Shown here: positions 9,947-21,489 of the stretch, one piece after another | Layout of the letters: the number at the start of each line of letters is the position of its first letter | Numbering within the stretch: the stretch's first letter is position 1 | DNA from: Flectonema sp. DT1601 | Lineage: Eukaryota > Euglenozoa > Diplonemea > Diplonemida > Diplonemidae | DNA: 64,000 bases | Assembly: GCA_964019425.1 (NCBI GenBank) | Contig: OZ025788.1 | Coordinates: 806,001 to 870,000 of the forward strand | Direction of reading: 5' to 3' | Translations under genes and position numbers: made by a program | Notes under the pieces: generated by a model | The model's database searches: none | Told to the model about the DNA's origin: nothing | Seen by the model: only the letters and a program-made list of their open reading frames with translations

Positions 9947-11316
9947 GTGTTGATTGCTGTTTGGGAAGATGTTAACAACTGAAGTACCTGTTGTGATATT
10001 ATTACACAATGTGTGTGTTTTGTTGTATTCAATAGTCAATAGGAATAAGAATTTACTGTTATGAAATACTCTTTATTATTTTTGTGAACCTAACTTGTGA
10101 ACAAGAATACGAACTACACTTCAGAACGCAGTTTCTTTCTGGGGGATGGGAAAGAAAGCCTTTTGCAATGGCTTCTTGTGTTCATTCTGTTTTCGTTCAC
10201 CCTTTTCTTCTTTTGTTTCCTTTGATTTTTTTCGTTCTTCATCTTCCTTGTAAGTCACAAGACGTAAAGCATAACTTTACGCAATAGGCAGGTAGAGCTC
10301 GAAAATCGAAAATATAAGGTCATGTGCGTGCACGTCTTTTTCTGCATTCCCAACCCCCACTTCCTCCCCTCGTATATCAAATAGGTACCGTGTGTGCGAT
10401 TTTTTCAAAAAGATTTGTCAGAACATATTTTCACTTTAAGTCAATCTCGGTAACCTTCATTAACTCGTACAAATTCTTGTTGAAATGAAGGAAAAAAGAC
10501 TTTCAAAAAAAAAAATGAAGTTTCGACGATTGGAGTAGAAGCAAGCCAAGGGGGACCCCAACCTTGCCGTAGCTGTCATTATGTTTTAGTATTTAACAAA
10601 ACACACACGTGTGTGAGTTTATAAAACGCGTTTTCGTTCTGCCAGGAAGTTCCTATTCAGAATGTTGGTCAAAAATATCAACATCGCCCAAATTGAATGA
10701 CATAAGGAACTCCATACAACAGAAAACTAACAAGTCGATGTTAAGAGAGAGGTTGGTCCGCCTTTCTCTTTCTGCTTTTTTTATTCTTTCTTTTTTTTTT
10801 TTTCTTTCTCTTTTCATTTTATTTTATAGTTCTTAACACTGTGCTAGTGACTATGCCTGAATTTCGTTGTTCTGTAGAGTTTCTTGTCTCTTTATTGTTC
10901 GTTCTTTTCATATTTTTTTTTTCCGTTTTTTTTTTATTTTCTGTTGCAGCTAAGAACGAGCTTTGGGTGGGCTCTCCCAGTCTGCAATTCAAGCCAGTTA
11001 ATCGTTGGGCTCGCGTGGATTCAAAGCCCGACTAACCAGCAACGTTGGATCACTTATTCAAAGCCCGACTAACCAGCAACGTTGGATCACTTATTGAAAG
11101 CCCGTAGCAGTGCTCATACGAGGCGGCCTCTATTTTAGCACTCTACTAAGAAACTCTTTTTTTTTTTTTTTTTTCGTTTCCTTTCCCCCTCTTCTTTCCC
11201 CATCTCTCGGAGGGCATTCGAGTCACAGTGGCAATAGCTGTGCTACATAAATATTTTATTTTCTTTTTTTTTATTTATTTTTTTTTTTATTATTATTTGT
11301 TCTGCTACTCACCGAA
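9947..11316. other. 1.4 kb intergenic, low complexity plus a 37-bp tandem repeat
   Basis: Between the coiled-coil gene start and the UEV stop. It has T-rich tracts (10780-10830, 10905-10940, 11155-11175) and a 37-bp tandem repeat at 11020-11105. No supported gene; short open frames are phenylalanine-rich. Confidence 0.55.
11020..11105. repeat. 37-bp tandem repeat, about 2.3 copies
   Basis: Unit begins TTCAAAGCCCGACTAACCAG and repeats with a 37-bp period at 11020, 11057 and 11094 (third copy partial, one substitution). Lies ~210 bp beyond the UEV stop codon in the 3' flank. Confidence 0.85.
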
Positions 11317-11934
11317 CTAATACGTTCCCTCTGGAGGTTGGCGAGTCTTTCTCTCCTTGCTTACCATTTCCTATTTGAATTTGTTAATATAGTTTTTTTT
11401 TCTAAACTAATTTCTTCTTAAATGAAATGTTGAAAAACACAATTTCATACCTGTCTAATTCCTAAAAGGCAGTCCATCATTCCAAGGGAAGGTTTCCATC
11501 CATTAAGTACAGCAATCTTATTTCTGTCTACCTCACCTCGGCTGTTGACACATCCCATGTTTACTCGGCTGAGGAACGTAATAGTTGGTGGCTGTTTGTT
11601 ATTTTTGTTATAACTATAAAAAGTCAACAATACCAATAAGAGAATACCGCCATACCACATTTGGATAGTTCTCATCGCAGTATATCTTCAAGCTGTAAAT
11701 ACGATTTTCGAACGTTGATCCCATAGGGCCAAAGATCGTGGCGTTCCAGTGATGCATATAAATGTCTGAGTAGTCTTCAAGACCGAGGGAAATACCTGTT
11801 TGTTAGATTTATTGGGTGTGTTTGTAACAGCAGTATCGCTGTAAATAATACACACCTGCAGAAGCAGGATCTTTTTCGGCCTTCTCCAGCTCATCAATCA
11901 GTTTGAAATTCCGAGGAACGACTACCTTCGCCAT
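11317..11934 (-). CDS. Ubiquitin-conjugating enzyme E2 variant (UEV, Mms2/UEV1 type), 4 exons
   Basis: Spliced by eye: exons 11934-11856, 11795-11656, 11591-11451 and 11370-11317, introns of 60, 64 and 80 nt with GTGTGT/GTATGG/GTATGA donors and ACAG/ACAG/ATAG acceptors; phases fit. The 137-residue product starts MAKVVVPRNFKLIDELE, has ENRIYSLKIYCDENYP and PPTITFLSRVNM, and ends RQPPEGTY, aligning end to end with Mms2/UEV1. As in other UEVs there is no catalytic cysteine: the site after VNMGCVNSRGEV reads DRNK. Known role: partner of Ubc13 in making K63-linked ubiquitin chains for DNA-damage tolerance and signalling. No uninterrupted reading frame covers the gene, so it is easily missed. Confidence 0.93.
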
Positions 11935-14036
11935 ATTATTATTTAAGTTGATCCCTGGACGGGGGAGGCGGGATTTTTTTTTTTTTTTTTTTTCCTTTCT
12001 GGAGAAGAAATCGTAATCGCTAAAACATCAAACAGCGGGCTCCCATTAGTGATTTGCGAACAGTACTGCTGTTAGAAGAAGGCTATAGATAGTTAACAAC
12101 TGAATTGTGTCTTTTTTTACTTTTCCATTGCCATACTTTAGAAGGCATAACGGAATGAACATTTTGACTTTTTTCTTTTTCTTTTTCTTCTCTCTCTTCT
12201 TTTATTCTTCTTCCTCCAGTATTACTGGTGGGTGCTGCTTTTTAGCTTAAAACTAACGGTTTTCGTAAATCTCTTATTTTTTTTTTTTTTTTCCTTTCCC
12301 CGTTTTTTTTCAATCACTTTTTTTTTTTTTTTTTTTTTTTTCCTCTTTAATTCGCTCCGTCCCACCGTCGTTGAAATTTGGATACAGAAAGTTTTTAGAA
12401 CGACATGACAGCAAATCCGGACGGAGGTCCTTTACTACAATCGAGTGGGCTAAACAACCCAAGTTCGAAATAAAAAGTGTTCGCACCCTTCTAAATGGGT
12501 GAGAAGGCACACATATAAAAGAAACACTTTATCACAATTACATTGTTTTTCACACATCGGAAGGGGATGCAAAAACAAAAAAAACATGACTATACGCTGA
12601 CTCATAAAACGGAAACCAGACTCGAGGGTTGGGGGGGTCGAGGTGGAGTTGTGCACTTGTGGTAAGGAATTAGAAACTCAAAAAGTGTAACAAATAAAAT
12701 AGGAAAGAACTTTTTTTTTTTTTTTTTTTTTGTTGTTGTTTTTTTGTTTTCCTACTACTCCGTACTAATAAACAAACACGCAAACAACAAAAAAAAAAAA
12801 AAGAAAACACGACACTGCGACAATACAGTGCATGAATCTCTTCTTTTTTCCAGAAACAGAAGCACAAAAAACTACTCTCGTCTGCTAAGCAGAAATATGC
12901 AGCAATTACTGCAAAAAACACAAATAAGACAAGTTACATAATAGAAATTTCACCGTAAACTATCTAACGGAACAGAAGCAAAAAAGCTTAAACACTACGA
13001 ACAGCGCAATATATCATGCTTCGCAATCCATTACACATCAGTTCGTAAACTTTTTCGTCTTTTCTCACTAAAAAGCACACAACACTAACGTAAGAAGAAA
13101 CTCGCAAGTAAAGCGGTTATATTTTATTCACAATAGCAGCTGACAAAGGCATCGACAATCAACGGGTTTGTTGTCAATGAGACTTTTAAAGATAAGCGCA
13201 GATTAGCAAACGTCGTGGGATTTAGAGAAAAAAGTGTCCAACTAAAAAGAGAAGCGAGTAGTTTTATTTATTTTTTATTTTGTTTTTCCTTATTATTGAT
13301 TTCAACTAAGCCAGAAACCGCGGGCGGACTGCGAGGTAAGGAGGGGAAGTCAATCAAATATTGTGAGTGATATTATTGTCGAACTCACTTTTCACAAATG
13401 TAAGACGCAGTAACGTTCCTTCTTGAATAAACGCCTTGCATCTCTGCGCCCAACGGAAACTCGGGACGGTAAGGGAGGGTAGCATCCTGTTGTCCAACAA
13501 GTACCCCGTTGGTCGCACATGTTGTTACAGTAAGTCGTGGGCTCCACGGCTCAACAGAGGAATTGTGAGACAGCCTCAATAACAAAGACACAATAAGAAA
13601 AAGATTGTCCAGGCGAGGTACGACTAATAATGAAACACAAGCACATGATAGCCGGGTGCACTTGTGGGGTGGGAGTGGGGCAGCTGGGAATCCTATTCAT
13701 ATCTCTTTTGGTTACATTCGTTATCAAGATGGCTAGTTGTACTGGTATTTGGTGAGAGTCACCCATTCCGATTTTCTACTTGTCTTTTTGTACATAAAAC
13801 CTGCATTGTTCCTCTGACCTACTTCTACTTCCATAAGAGACAGATCATGTAGCCTAGCGAGTATTCATTAATTGCACTTCCTCCATCCAACACAAAGTTG
13901 GCATCAGTGCATCAGATCGGATCACACGTCATTATACCATAGTCACTTAGTACTATGTCACTTAGTACTATGTCACTTATAACTATGTCACACATGAAGA
14001 TTCATTCTCCGAAACAACATGTTGCAGGAAGAAATG
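11935..14036. other. 2.1 kb intergenic, homopolymer-rich
   Basis: T tracts at 11974-11993, 12278-12293, 12319-12340 and 12712-12731, plus a 15-bp tandem repeat near the MAPK stop (13941-13990). On the minus strand 13385-13591 has a balanced-composition open frame (ending ...VTASYICEK) that might be an exon of an unrecognised small gene, but it lacks a clear start and partner exons, so I do not call it. Confidence 0.5.
13941..13990. repeat. 15-bp tandem repeat, ~3.3 copies
   Basis: Unit CACTTAGTACTATGT, three near-perfect copies then a degenerate one. Begins ~50 bp past the MAPK stop, so it probably lies in that gene's 3' UTR. Confidence 0.8.
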
Positions 14037-15613
14037 CTATTCTTCTACTGCCAGTTCCTCTTTCAGAGCTTCTTCTATTTCTTCAATTCGGTAGTCGCTG
14101 TTAGTACGTGCCATGTACTTGTTTGGATCTCCACACATGCTGTTATTTGAGACAGCTGGTTTCCTCATACTCGTGTTAGGTAAGTCACACGTTGCAGGTG
14201 AATCTGCCGTGTTGGATCTGGTTAGGTACTCCTGTTCCATTCTGAATCTTTTTTGAATATTCGCGATCTCAACGCCTAAAGCTCCATTCAGTTCGTCAGC
14301 TGTCTTGAGGTTTTCATCAAATATGAACCTTTCCACTGGTGGGATGCTTTGCTGTGTTTTTATGTTTTATATTACCTCCCTGAAATCAAAACCACACAAC
14401 GTGTACTAAAGTTACAAACCATTTCCTCTTCATCGAATAGCGGCGTTGGCCTCTTGAAGAAGTCGTGGCGAAGAGCCTGCTCAACATCAAATCTATTTTT
14501 TTTTTTTTTAATTAAAATTACCATCAGAAGCAACGTTTTTTACAGATATAAATTCATACCTTTTACCAGAGTTAAAAACCAACAACTTTGAGATTAAATC
14601 AAGCGCCAGTGGATTACTTGTCCTTATCATTCGCTCCCAAGGAGCAGGTGGAATTCCTTTCAATTCTCGGAACAGGTATTCCTTTGCTGAAACAGATCCA
14701 ATATTTGCGACATCCTCAACGTCTGGTGTTCCGATAATTTCGATGATTTTATCCAGCTGGTTGTAAAAAGTTGTTCCCGGAAAGAGTGGTTTCCGGTTAT
14801 ATAATTCCGACATGATGCAACCAGCAGACCACATGTCTATTTTTTTATTATATTGCTTCCACTGCATGACTAATTCTGGTGCTCTGTACCACCGATAAGT
14901 AACGTAATCGGTGCTTGCACCAGGACCGTCTTCCTTCGCTAAGTTAAAATCACAAATCTTAATGTCATTTTCAGTGTTAAGTAAAATATTACCCGGATGT
15001 AAATCTCGGTGGATTACACCGGCATCGTGAAGGCACTTGAGACCGTGATATATCTGAAACATGAAATACTGGATATGTTCTTCAGTTAAATTAACTGTAG
15101 GGTCTCTAATAATCTGTGACAGGTCACTATCCATACATTCCATTACCATGTAAATTTTAGTCAGCTTCGAAGGAGGACTTTGGTCACTCATGACAGTAAT
15201 CAGTCCTAAGATGTTGTCATGGTTAAAGTGAGATAGTAACTTTACCTCTCTATAAACTCTTTTGCATAAGAATGGCTCATTTAATATTATTACTTCTTCG
15301 TCAGCTGATGCTTTTGCTTTGTAGACTCTTTTTATTGCAACTTTTTGATCTGTTTTTTTTTTTTTTTTTTTTTGTTGTTGTTGTTTTGTTTTATGTTCAT
15401 AGATATTATTTTTTTATAAAAAGCGATGAACTACACACGTGTTCCTTCTTCTACTCCTCCGCAAACCTCACCGTATGATCCTCCACTTAAGTAGGTCGTT
15501 ACCTTCCACTGAGTGGTTAGGCTGTCGACCTCTTTCCTCATCTGTTCAAGCACCATTCGCTTCTTTTCTACAGCTTTCGCCGCCTTCGCATCTTTCGGAG
15601 CCTTTCCAGACAT
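14037..15613 (-). CDS. MAP kinase with TDY activation loop, 4 exons
   Basis: Exons 15613-15439, 15349-14560, 14492-14420, 14351-14037; introns of 89, 67 and 68 nt; 450 residues. Kinase landmarks: Gly loop SGGSYGEV (~43-50), VAIK lysine K65, HRDLHPGN (172-179), DFN (192-194) in place of DFG, activation loop ASTDYVTYRWYRAPE with a T205-D-Y207 dual-phosphorylation motif, and the MAPK insert. A 36-residue Lys-rich N-terminal extension and ~100-residue C-terminal tail flank the kinase. DFN and HRDLHPGN match, from memory, a MAPK subfamily in trypanosomatids and trichomonads. HRD aspartate and catalytic lysine are intact, so activity is expected. Intron 1 ends with a long A run followed by CAG. Confidence 0.92.
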
Positions 15614-16680
15614 ATTTATAGAGATTGGTGACTGTGGGAGTACAGTCCTCCCTGTGCACCTAATGGAATGGAAGTAAATTAAAAGTCTTCTTTTTTTTAA
15701 TGAAGAATAAAACGAGAATTTTAAAGGCACTTTCCTACACATTTCCATAAGATATCAAGCGAACTAAATCTATGGAGCTACTTAGCAGCAGCAACGTGAG
15801 TAGCTCCCATTTCCATTTTGTGAGTTGCTGTTGTCTTAAAGAAGATAAAAAAATCTATTTTAACGATTGTCAATATTTTCTTAAAAAAACACAAACCTGA
15901 TGTGGGGGTCTAATTTCTTTTTTTTTTCTGTTTTTTTTTTTTGAACGTATAATACAGATTCGAAAAGTATTTTCGTTTTTTTTTATAATTTCATTTCTTT
16001 TTCTTTATTTATTGTTTCTAACTGTTTTTTTTTTTTTTTAAAACGAATGGGATACAAGACTCAGCAGACTCGACTGGTCCGTTTTTGTATCAATCCTGCT
16101 GTCAACATATCCCTCTCGGATACAATTGTATGTTTCTCTCAAAATTGAAAAACGACAAGCAGTGAGAGGAATAAATCAAAATTCACAAAAAAAATACTGA
16201 ATAGCGAATCCTACCCAATAATACAAATAACGCTTCAATAAACAAAAATAAAGACGAATAAAAGGGGTTAGGGACACGCTTGAAAGAACCCAAACCAAAA
16301 CTGAAAGTGTAAAGAACCTTTTAAGGGTATGAGAGCGAAAAGACAATAACCTTAAAACAACAAAAAGCTAAGAAGAGAAATTGCTCCGCTGAGAGAACGG
16401 CGAACATCATTCTCCACAAGCAAGTCTGAAGTGTTTGTATGTCAGCAGGTTAGCAGCCTTTTAAGAACAGGTAGCAATCACAAGGAAGATACCTGCCTTA
16501 CAAATATAACGGTTCTGCTATTGCTACTACTGCGTAAGCACATGCTTTTCAGCTGTGAGGATGTCTTGAGGGTAAGATAGCAAGGATCGCAATACGAATC
16601 TTATTATTTCTTTGGATTTAATCTATTGTCTGGTGAGCAATTAGAAAGCTCACCATTGAGAGTGTTGCAGGGAGTGTTGC
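15614..16680. other. 1.1 kb intergenic
   Basis: 5' flank of the MAPK gene and 3' flank of the polyQ gene. T runs near 15922-15945 and 16026-16039; otherwise no gene, tRNA or repeat that I can support. Confidence 0.55.
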
Positions 16681-19008
16681 TCAGTATTCTCCTGAAAGGT
16701 GATTTTCATCATCTTCTTCTTCCTCTTCTTCGCATTCTTCAACTTCTTCCTCTTCCTCTTCTTCATCTTCGCCCTCGTCATCTGTGTTGTCATCACGTTG
16801 GAGAATGTTACCTTTCAATTTCTCATACTCTGCGACTACATAATCGGCACTCGCCCCCCTGTCCTCCTCTTCTTCTTCTTCTTCTTCTGTTTCTTCCTCC
16901 TCTTCTTCGTCCTCTTCTTCCTCCTCAGTTCCTTCCTCATTGGGTAATTCATGAACTACAACATGAGCTGCTTGCTCTTCTGCTGGCTGTTGTTCCCTCG
17001 CTAACCTTCGCCTCTCTTCTTCTTCCCGAGACAATACGATTGGATGACAAATCTCTTCAGACTCTTCTTCATCACTACTTGATGAGGATTCGTATTCCTG
17101 GTGATGAAGTTTTGCTTCTTCTGCCTGCTCCTGTTGGATTTGCTGTCGTTGCTGCTGTCGCAGTTTACTCAATCGCTCTCGAGCTTTTATTCGACTTGTT
17201 GTAGTCATCATCATCGGGTCTTCAGGGCTTTCGCATTTTGGTATAGCGTCAACTGGTATGGTTGCTTCCCGCTCATCAGGAATTGGATTTTGAATGAAGA
17301 AGTTCCACAAGTCCATTACCTGTGAGGAAGTCACAATACCTTCTGTAGCAATGTGTTGCATCACACCGAAGTCTACAGAACATAATTCCTCCATCTCACT
17401 TTCTACATTACGAGGAGAACTAACAGGAGCCTGAGAGACAGAACGCTCTCTAAGTTCCAAAGGAGGAGGTTCCTGACTACCGTAATGAGTGCCTGCTGGA
17501 ATTTGAGGTGCGCCAGGTGGAGATTGATCTACTGGTGAAGATAAGAAAACAGTTTCATGTTGAGTGATCTTAGGTACCGTAGGGCAGGTATTGGTTAAGA
17601 ATTCCCAAAGAGAAACAGACTGCTCAGGGTCAACATCATCTGACTGCATAAGAAGCTGGTGGTCAACAACCATTAGCTGTTCAACTTTCCAAACAGGTTC
17701 AGGTGGTTGTGGATACATTCCCTCGATAGGAGGGAGAGACTTTATTGACTCGCCAGCGTCTCTGACTGGAGCTGTTTGTGGAGGTTTTCCATATTTTGAT
17801 TCATATTGTAAAGGTTCTAATTTGGATGGCTTTCTGTTGACCTGTCCTGCAGTCTTCGAACGAGTGAATGAATTTCCAGGAGATCGGCCCTGCCCTACTT
17901 TGCTCTTTTCCGTTTCTAAGTCTTCCATCAGCTGTTGAATAGATTTGTCTTTCTTTTGATTCTTTTTCTCTAATTCTTGGCGGAGCTTCTCACGTTTTGC
18001 ATCGCGTTCCCGTTCGCGCTTTTTCGCATCCTCTCGTCGGGAAGCTGCGACGCGTTGCCGCTGCTCTTCTTCCTTTTGCTTTATTAAACGTGCCTTAGCT
18101 TCAGAGGCAGCTTTCGTGGCTTCTTCTCGCTTTGCCTTAGCAACGGCGCGTTCATTTCTCCCAACGTCGCGCACATCACGTTTAGCACGGCGTTCAGATG
18201 GAATCTTCTGAGGCTGCTGTTCTTCACTTCGCTCTTGTTGTATTCCACGAACTGCGTCCACAGCTGACCCTCGACGAGGGCTATCTGCGACATTCTCACT
18301 TTGTAATTGATAGTTACCATTCGGTACTTCTGATACTTCCACTTGCCTGCTGTTCTCTGAGTGTTCTTGAATCTGAACATTTTTAAGAACTTGAGCGTGC
18401 TGAAGGTTCACATCATAAGAAGGAAGTGAATGCTGTTGTGGCGGTTGTTGTGTTTGCAGCTGTTGCATTTGGGGTTGTTGTGGTTGTTGTGGATGCGGTA
18501 GTTGATATTGTTGTCGATGAAGAGTACCCGAAAGGTCTGTTTGTTGCTGAGAGATGCGCGGTGGAGATGAGTTTCGAATTGTGTTAACGAGTCCACGGAT
18601 AGATTCGTTGAATTGGTCACTGAATTCCTGTTGTTGTTGATGCGGCAGCTGCTGCTGTTGTTGGTGCTGCTGCTGCTGTTGTTGTTGTTGTTGTTGTTGT
18701 TGTTGGTGCTGCTGCTGATGTTGAATTATTTGTGCTTGATACACAGAACCTCTCGGACTTCTTGTCGGAGCCCCACCTGTGGAGTAGCCATTACCAGAAG
18801 GTAACTGCTGTCTCTGAGAAGATGATATGTAACCTCCAGAGTTCTGCAGCCCCTCGTTGAAGTGATTCGGAGGCGGCTGCGGTGGTGGCTGAGGTGTTTG
18901 CTGCGGAACTGCTGGTCGTTTCTCGCCGAAGAAAGAGATCTGCGAAACAGAATGATGTGCCGCACCGACAACATGACCCCGTCCTCCCTTCCCTACTTGA
19001 GGTTGCAT
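16681..19008 (-). CDS. Unknown polyQ, charged coiled-coil, acidic-tail protein
   Basis: 775 residues from the first in-frame ATG (MQPQVGKGGRG). Layout: Pro/Gln-rich N-terminus with a long glutamine tract interrupted by His (~res 95-150, CAA/CAG and CAC codons); Lys/Arg/Glu helical region (RRAKRDVRD through EKLRQELEKKNQKKD, ~res 270-360); two short related motifs, SVSLWEFLTNTCP (~res 465) and VMDLWNFFIQNPIPDE (~res 565), each with a spaced L-W-x-F pattern; a Ser/Asp/Glu-rich region; and a C-terminal ~100 residues dominated by Glu and Asp. No known domain recognised. The paired W-F motifs look like the only ordered elements and may be peptide-binding repeats; this is inference. Confidence 0.65.
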   Translation of the reverse strand: MQPQVGKGGRGHVVGAAHHSVSQISFFGEKRPAVPQQTPQPPPQPPPNHFNEGLQNSGGYISSSQRQQLPSGNGYSTGGAPTRSPRGSVYQAQIIQHQQQHQQQQQQQQQQQQQHQQQQQLPHQQQQEFSDQFNESIRGLVNTIRNSSPPRISQQQTDLSGTLHRQQYQLPHPQQPQQPQMQQLQTQQPPQQHSLPSYDVNLQHAQVLKNVQIQEHSENSRQVEVSEVPNGNYQLQSENVADSPRRGSAVDAVRGIQQERSEEQQPQKIPSERRAKRDVRDVGRNERAVAKAKREEATKAASEAKARLIKQKEEEQRQRVAASRREDAKKRERERDAKREKLRQELEKKNQKKDKSIQQLMEDLETEKSKVGQGRSPGNSFTRSKTAGQVNRKPSKLEPLQYESKYGKPPQTAPVRDAGESIKSLPPIEGMYPQPPEPVWKVEQLMVVDHQLLMQSDDVDPEQSVSLWEFLTNTCPTVPKITQHETVFLSSPVDQSPPGAPQIPAGTHYGSQEPPPLELRERSVSQAPVSSPRNVESEMEELCSVDFGVMQHIATEGIVTSSQVMDLWNFFIQNPIPDEREATIPVDAIPKCESPEDPMMMTTTSRIKARERLSKLRQQQRQQIQQEQAEEAKLHHQEYESSSSSDEEESEEICHPIVLSREEEERRRLAREQQPAEEQAAHVVVHELPNEEGTEEEEEDEEEEEETEEEEEEEEDRGASADYVVAEYEKLKGNILQRDDNTDDEGEDEEEEEEEVEECEEEEEEDDENHLSGEY
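18620..18722 (-). repeat. Polyglutamine-coding trinucleotide repeat
   Basis: Mixed CAA/CAG repeat with interspersed CAC (plus strand TTG/CTG/GTG), encoding about 30 glutamines and a few histidines within the polyQ gene. Likely length-variable. Confidence 0.85.
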
Positions 19009-19823
19009 GGGTGTTCGGTTCGACAGGTGTAGCGCATCAGGTTGTTTAGAGCTGATGAAAGAAGAAGTACTTATATAGATACACACACACGCTTACAATT
19101 ATTCATATACAACACTCAGTAACTCGAGTATACGCAGCTGGTAAGAAAGATATTTTGTAATTTAATCAAAAGAGTTCTAACAGCCACTAACTAAACTGAT
19201 CCAAGACTACATTCACATCCTCAACTAAGGAGTGAGAGAGTCACTTGTTTGGTGTTGTTTTCTTTTTGTTATCACACCTCGGTATTTCTTCGTTCTTCTG
19301 TTTTATTTGCCTTCTGTTGTCTAAATTCTATGTTGGCTGAGAACGACAAACCGACTAAATTCTACAGAGGCCAGCTGACTACATCCACTGCAGAGCTGCC
19401 TCACGGAAGGCTTCTTGTTGCAGACAACGTCCGACTCCAGCAGCCAGGTTCACACTAACAAAACGAAACATAACTTTTTTTTTTTTTTCCCGAATTTCCA
19501 TCTTCCAGTGCAATGCTTTGTAGGCATTACCTCTGAAGAAAGATCTTGTTGTTTAACGACGGATGGGTAGGGTAAATAGTTTTGTATTTCGGACAAAGAC
19601 AATCCTACATTTCGAAAAGTACTGAAGGCTTCACGGAAGCAGAAAAAAGATACAAATTACAAAGGGTACTCAAATGAATACAAAAAGAGGAGCAGAACTG
19701 CTACCTATCAGAGGTACGGATATAGCTACTTTTGACCTGTTGGTTGTTTTTTAAATTCGTTATGAGTCTCAAATGAATAAGTATAAATAATAGAACAGAA
19801 CCATACCGCTTATTACAATATAG
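19009..19823. other. 0.8 kb intergenic
   Basis: 5' flank of the polyQ gene. A 30-codon minus-strand frame (MFRFVSVNLAAGVGRCLQQ...) just after an A run and a 42-codon plus-strand frame (MLAENDKPTKFYRGQ...) overlap at 19330-19475. Neither has a recognisable homologue or splice context, so neither is called. Confidence 0.45.
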
Positions 19824-20891
19824 TTACCCGTGGCCATTACTATTATGTGGTCTAGTTAAAGGACTTCGGTCAGCTACATCAAGAGGATCGTCAGCCAGTA
19901 GTCGATTTGGTTGATTATTCTCTCCCATCCATGGAGATAATTCAATCGCACAGAAAACTCTCGGAGTTGTTCGCGAAGACTTATCAGGAACTACGTCACC
20001 GAGAGGTTGTCCAACTGGCCAAAGTAATCCCATTGTTAAGCATACAGGAACTCCTCCAATTGTAGTCGAAATTGAATTATTTTCTGAGATGCTGTTGTTG
20101 CTGTTGCTGTTGTTAGTGTTGTTGTTGCTGCTTCCATTAGTATCTTCATTCTGCGGAGCCTGATTCCCCATATAAAGTGATGTTCCAAGAGCAATACCAT
20201 CACGTGTCCAGGAGATGTCAAGTGTTGAGAGAGGTGAGAGTAAGTCCCAAAATCGAGATATTTTAAGTGACGCAGCAACCTCAAAGACAGAATCCGCCTT
20301 AGTGGCTACGTTACCAGCGAATCGAGCTGATGTTACGAGTGATTGGAGGCTGTAGGAAATGGTGGCAGTCCAACGGCGGTATATATCACCACAAAGAGAA
20401 GCAGTTAGACTACGAGGGAAGTCTATAGCAATACCTGAATGTAAATTAGGTGGCGCCTTCGGGTGCTGAGTCACACCAACACCAGTTCGAATATTAATTG
20501 GGACAGTGGGAGAAGATAAATGTGACCAGAAGAACGTCATTGACTTTGAATTGTGTGAATATCTCGCAAGAGAAGCGGATGTTCCCTTAGCATGGAGAAT
20601 ACTTGCCCACCAACCAGGACTGTTGCCTGACCATTGACTTAATTTCATTTGTAATCGTCCAAGAGTATCGTATGATTTACAACCTGATAAATCAATTCTC
20701 ATACAACCAGGAACCCAATACAGGTCCATCTTATTGGAAAACCTTCCAACATCTTTAGGACGAACTGCTACATGTGATATTACAGAAGGGCGATCACTCA
20801 GACCACATGATCGAATCTTCAACCAATCTAAAACACTACTACTAACCTGATCGACACCAACAGAAAGATCTCTATGAATACATGTTGCCAT
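19824..20891 (-). CDS. Unknown protein, beta-rich
   Basis: 355 residues from the first in-frame ATG (MATCIHRDLSVGVDQ). Residues ~60-240 show repeated alternating polar/hydrophobic stretches (MDLYWVPGCMRIDLSG, SMTFFWSHLSS, WTATISYSLQSLV, STLDISWTRDGIALGTSLYMG), a pattern expected of amphipathic beta strands and compatible with, but not proof of, a membrane beta-barrel. An Asn/Ser-rich low-complexity insert (~res 245-270) follows, then a ~80-residue C-terminal segment. No signal peptide. I do not recognise the family. Confidence 0.6.
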   Translation of the reverse strand: MATCIHRDLSVGVDQVSSSVLDWLKIRSCGLSDRPSVISHVAVRPKDVGRFSNKMDLYWVPGCMRIDLSGCKSYDTLGRLQMKLSQWSGNSPGWWASILHAKGTSASLARYSHNSKSMTFFWSHLSSPTVPINIRTGVGVTQHPKAPPNLHSGIAIDFPRSLTASLCGDIYRRWTATISYSLQSLVTSARFAGNVATKADSVFEVAASLKISRFWDLLSPLSTLDISWTRDGIALGTSLYMGNQAPQNEDTNGSSNNNTNNSNSNNSISENNSISTTIGGVPVCLTMGLLWPVGQPLGDVVPDKSSRTTPRVFCAIELSPWMGENNQPNRLLADDPLDVADRSPLTRPHNSNGHG

Positions 20892-21489
20892 CTCCTCCAA
20901 TATGGGAGGGGAGTACTGAAAGAGGGAATTGAAGTTTATCGATACTCTTCTTCAGAGATATAGAGATTCTGTTAACCTGTAGGTGGGATGAGGAGAATCT
21001 ATATTTTCCCAAACCAATTCAAAATAATATCCTTTTCTAAAATAGTAGCACTGGTGAGTGTCTCATTATCAATTCATCTAAAAAGGGAGCAACGTGACAC
21101 AAACGACAGGAATTAATCTGACATACGTAACAGTCACTCAGTGCATAAAGTGTTATTCTAACAAGAAAAAATCTTTTTCGGGGAGGAATTCTTCTTTTTT
21201 TTTTCATCTAAAAGGGAAGGATTCGACCGTAAAGTCATAATCTATTCTATTGGAACAAGGAAGAGTCTCCTTGGATGCTATTCTGTTTCAATCTAAATCA
21301 AAAGAAAGTATAAATTAAATAACTGGAATAAGAGAGGTCACGGGGAGGGGAGCATAGTCTGTCAAGGATCTCCAATTATTTAGATTAGGAGACCAGCTGG
21401 AGTGGTGTCTACAGAGAGAATACTTCCTCTTGTTCTGTTTAGTCTGTTTGTTTTTGTTTTTTTTCCCCATAAATTTCTTGCTGTGAGTC
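20892..21489. other. 0.6 kb intergenic
   Basis: Spacer between the unknown beta-rich gene and the stop of the large coiled-coil gene. No supported feature. Confidence 0.6.

Noticed and set aside
13385-13766. Two overlapping minus-strand frames of normal composition between UEV and MAPK
   Set aside because: One lacks an ATG, the other ends abruptly, and no consistent GT-AG join or recognisable domain was found.
16626-18804. Plus-strand open frames rich in Leu, Phe and Ser opposite the polyQ/acidic gene
   Set aside because: Antisense shadows of Glu-, Gln- and Lys-rich coding on the minus strand.
19330-19475. Overlapping short frames on both strands (MLAENDKPTKFYRGQ... plus; MFRFVSVNLAAGVG... 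minus)
   Set aside because: Under 45 codons, no homology signal, and both cannot be judged from sequence alone.
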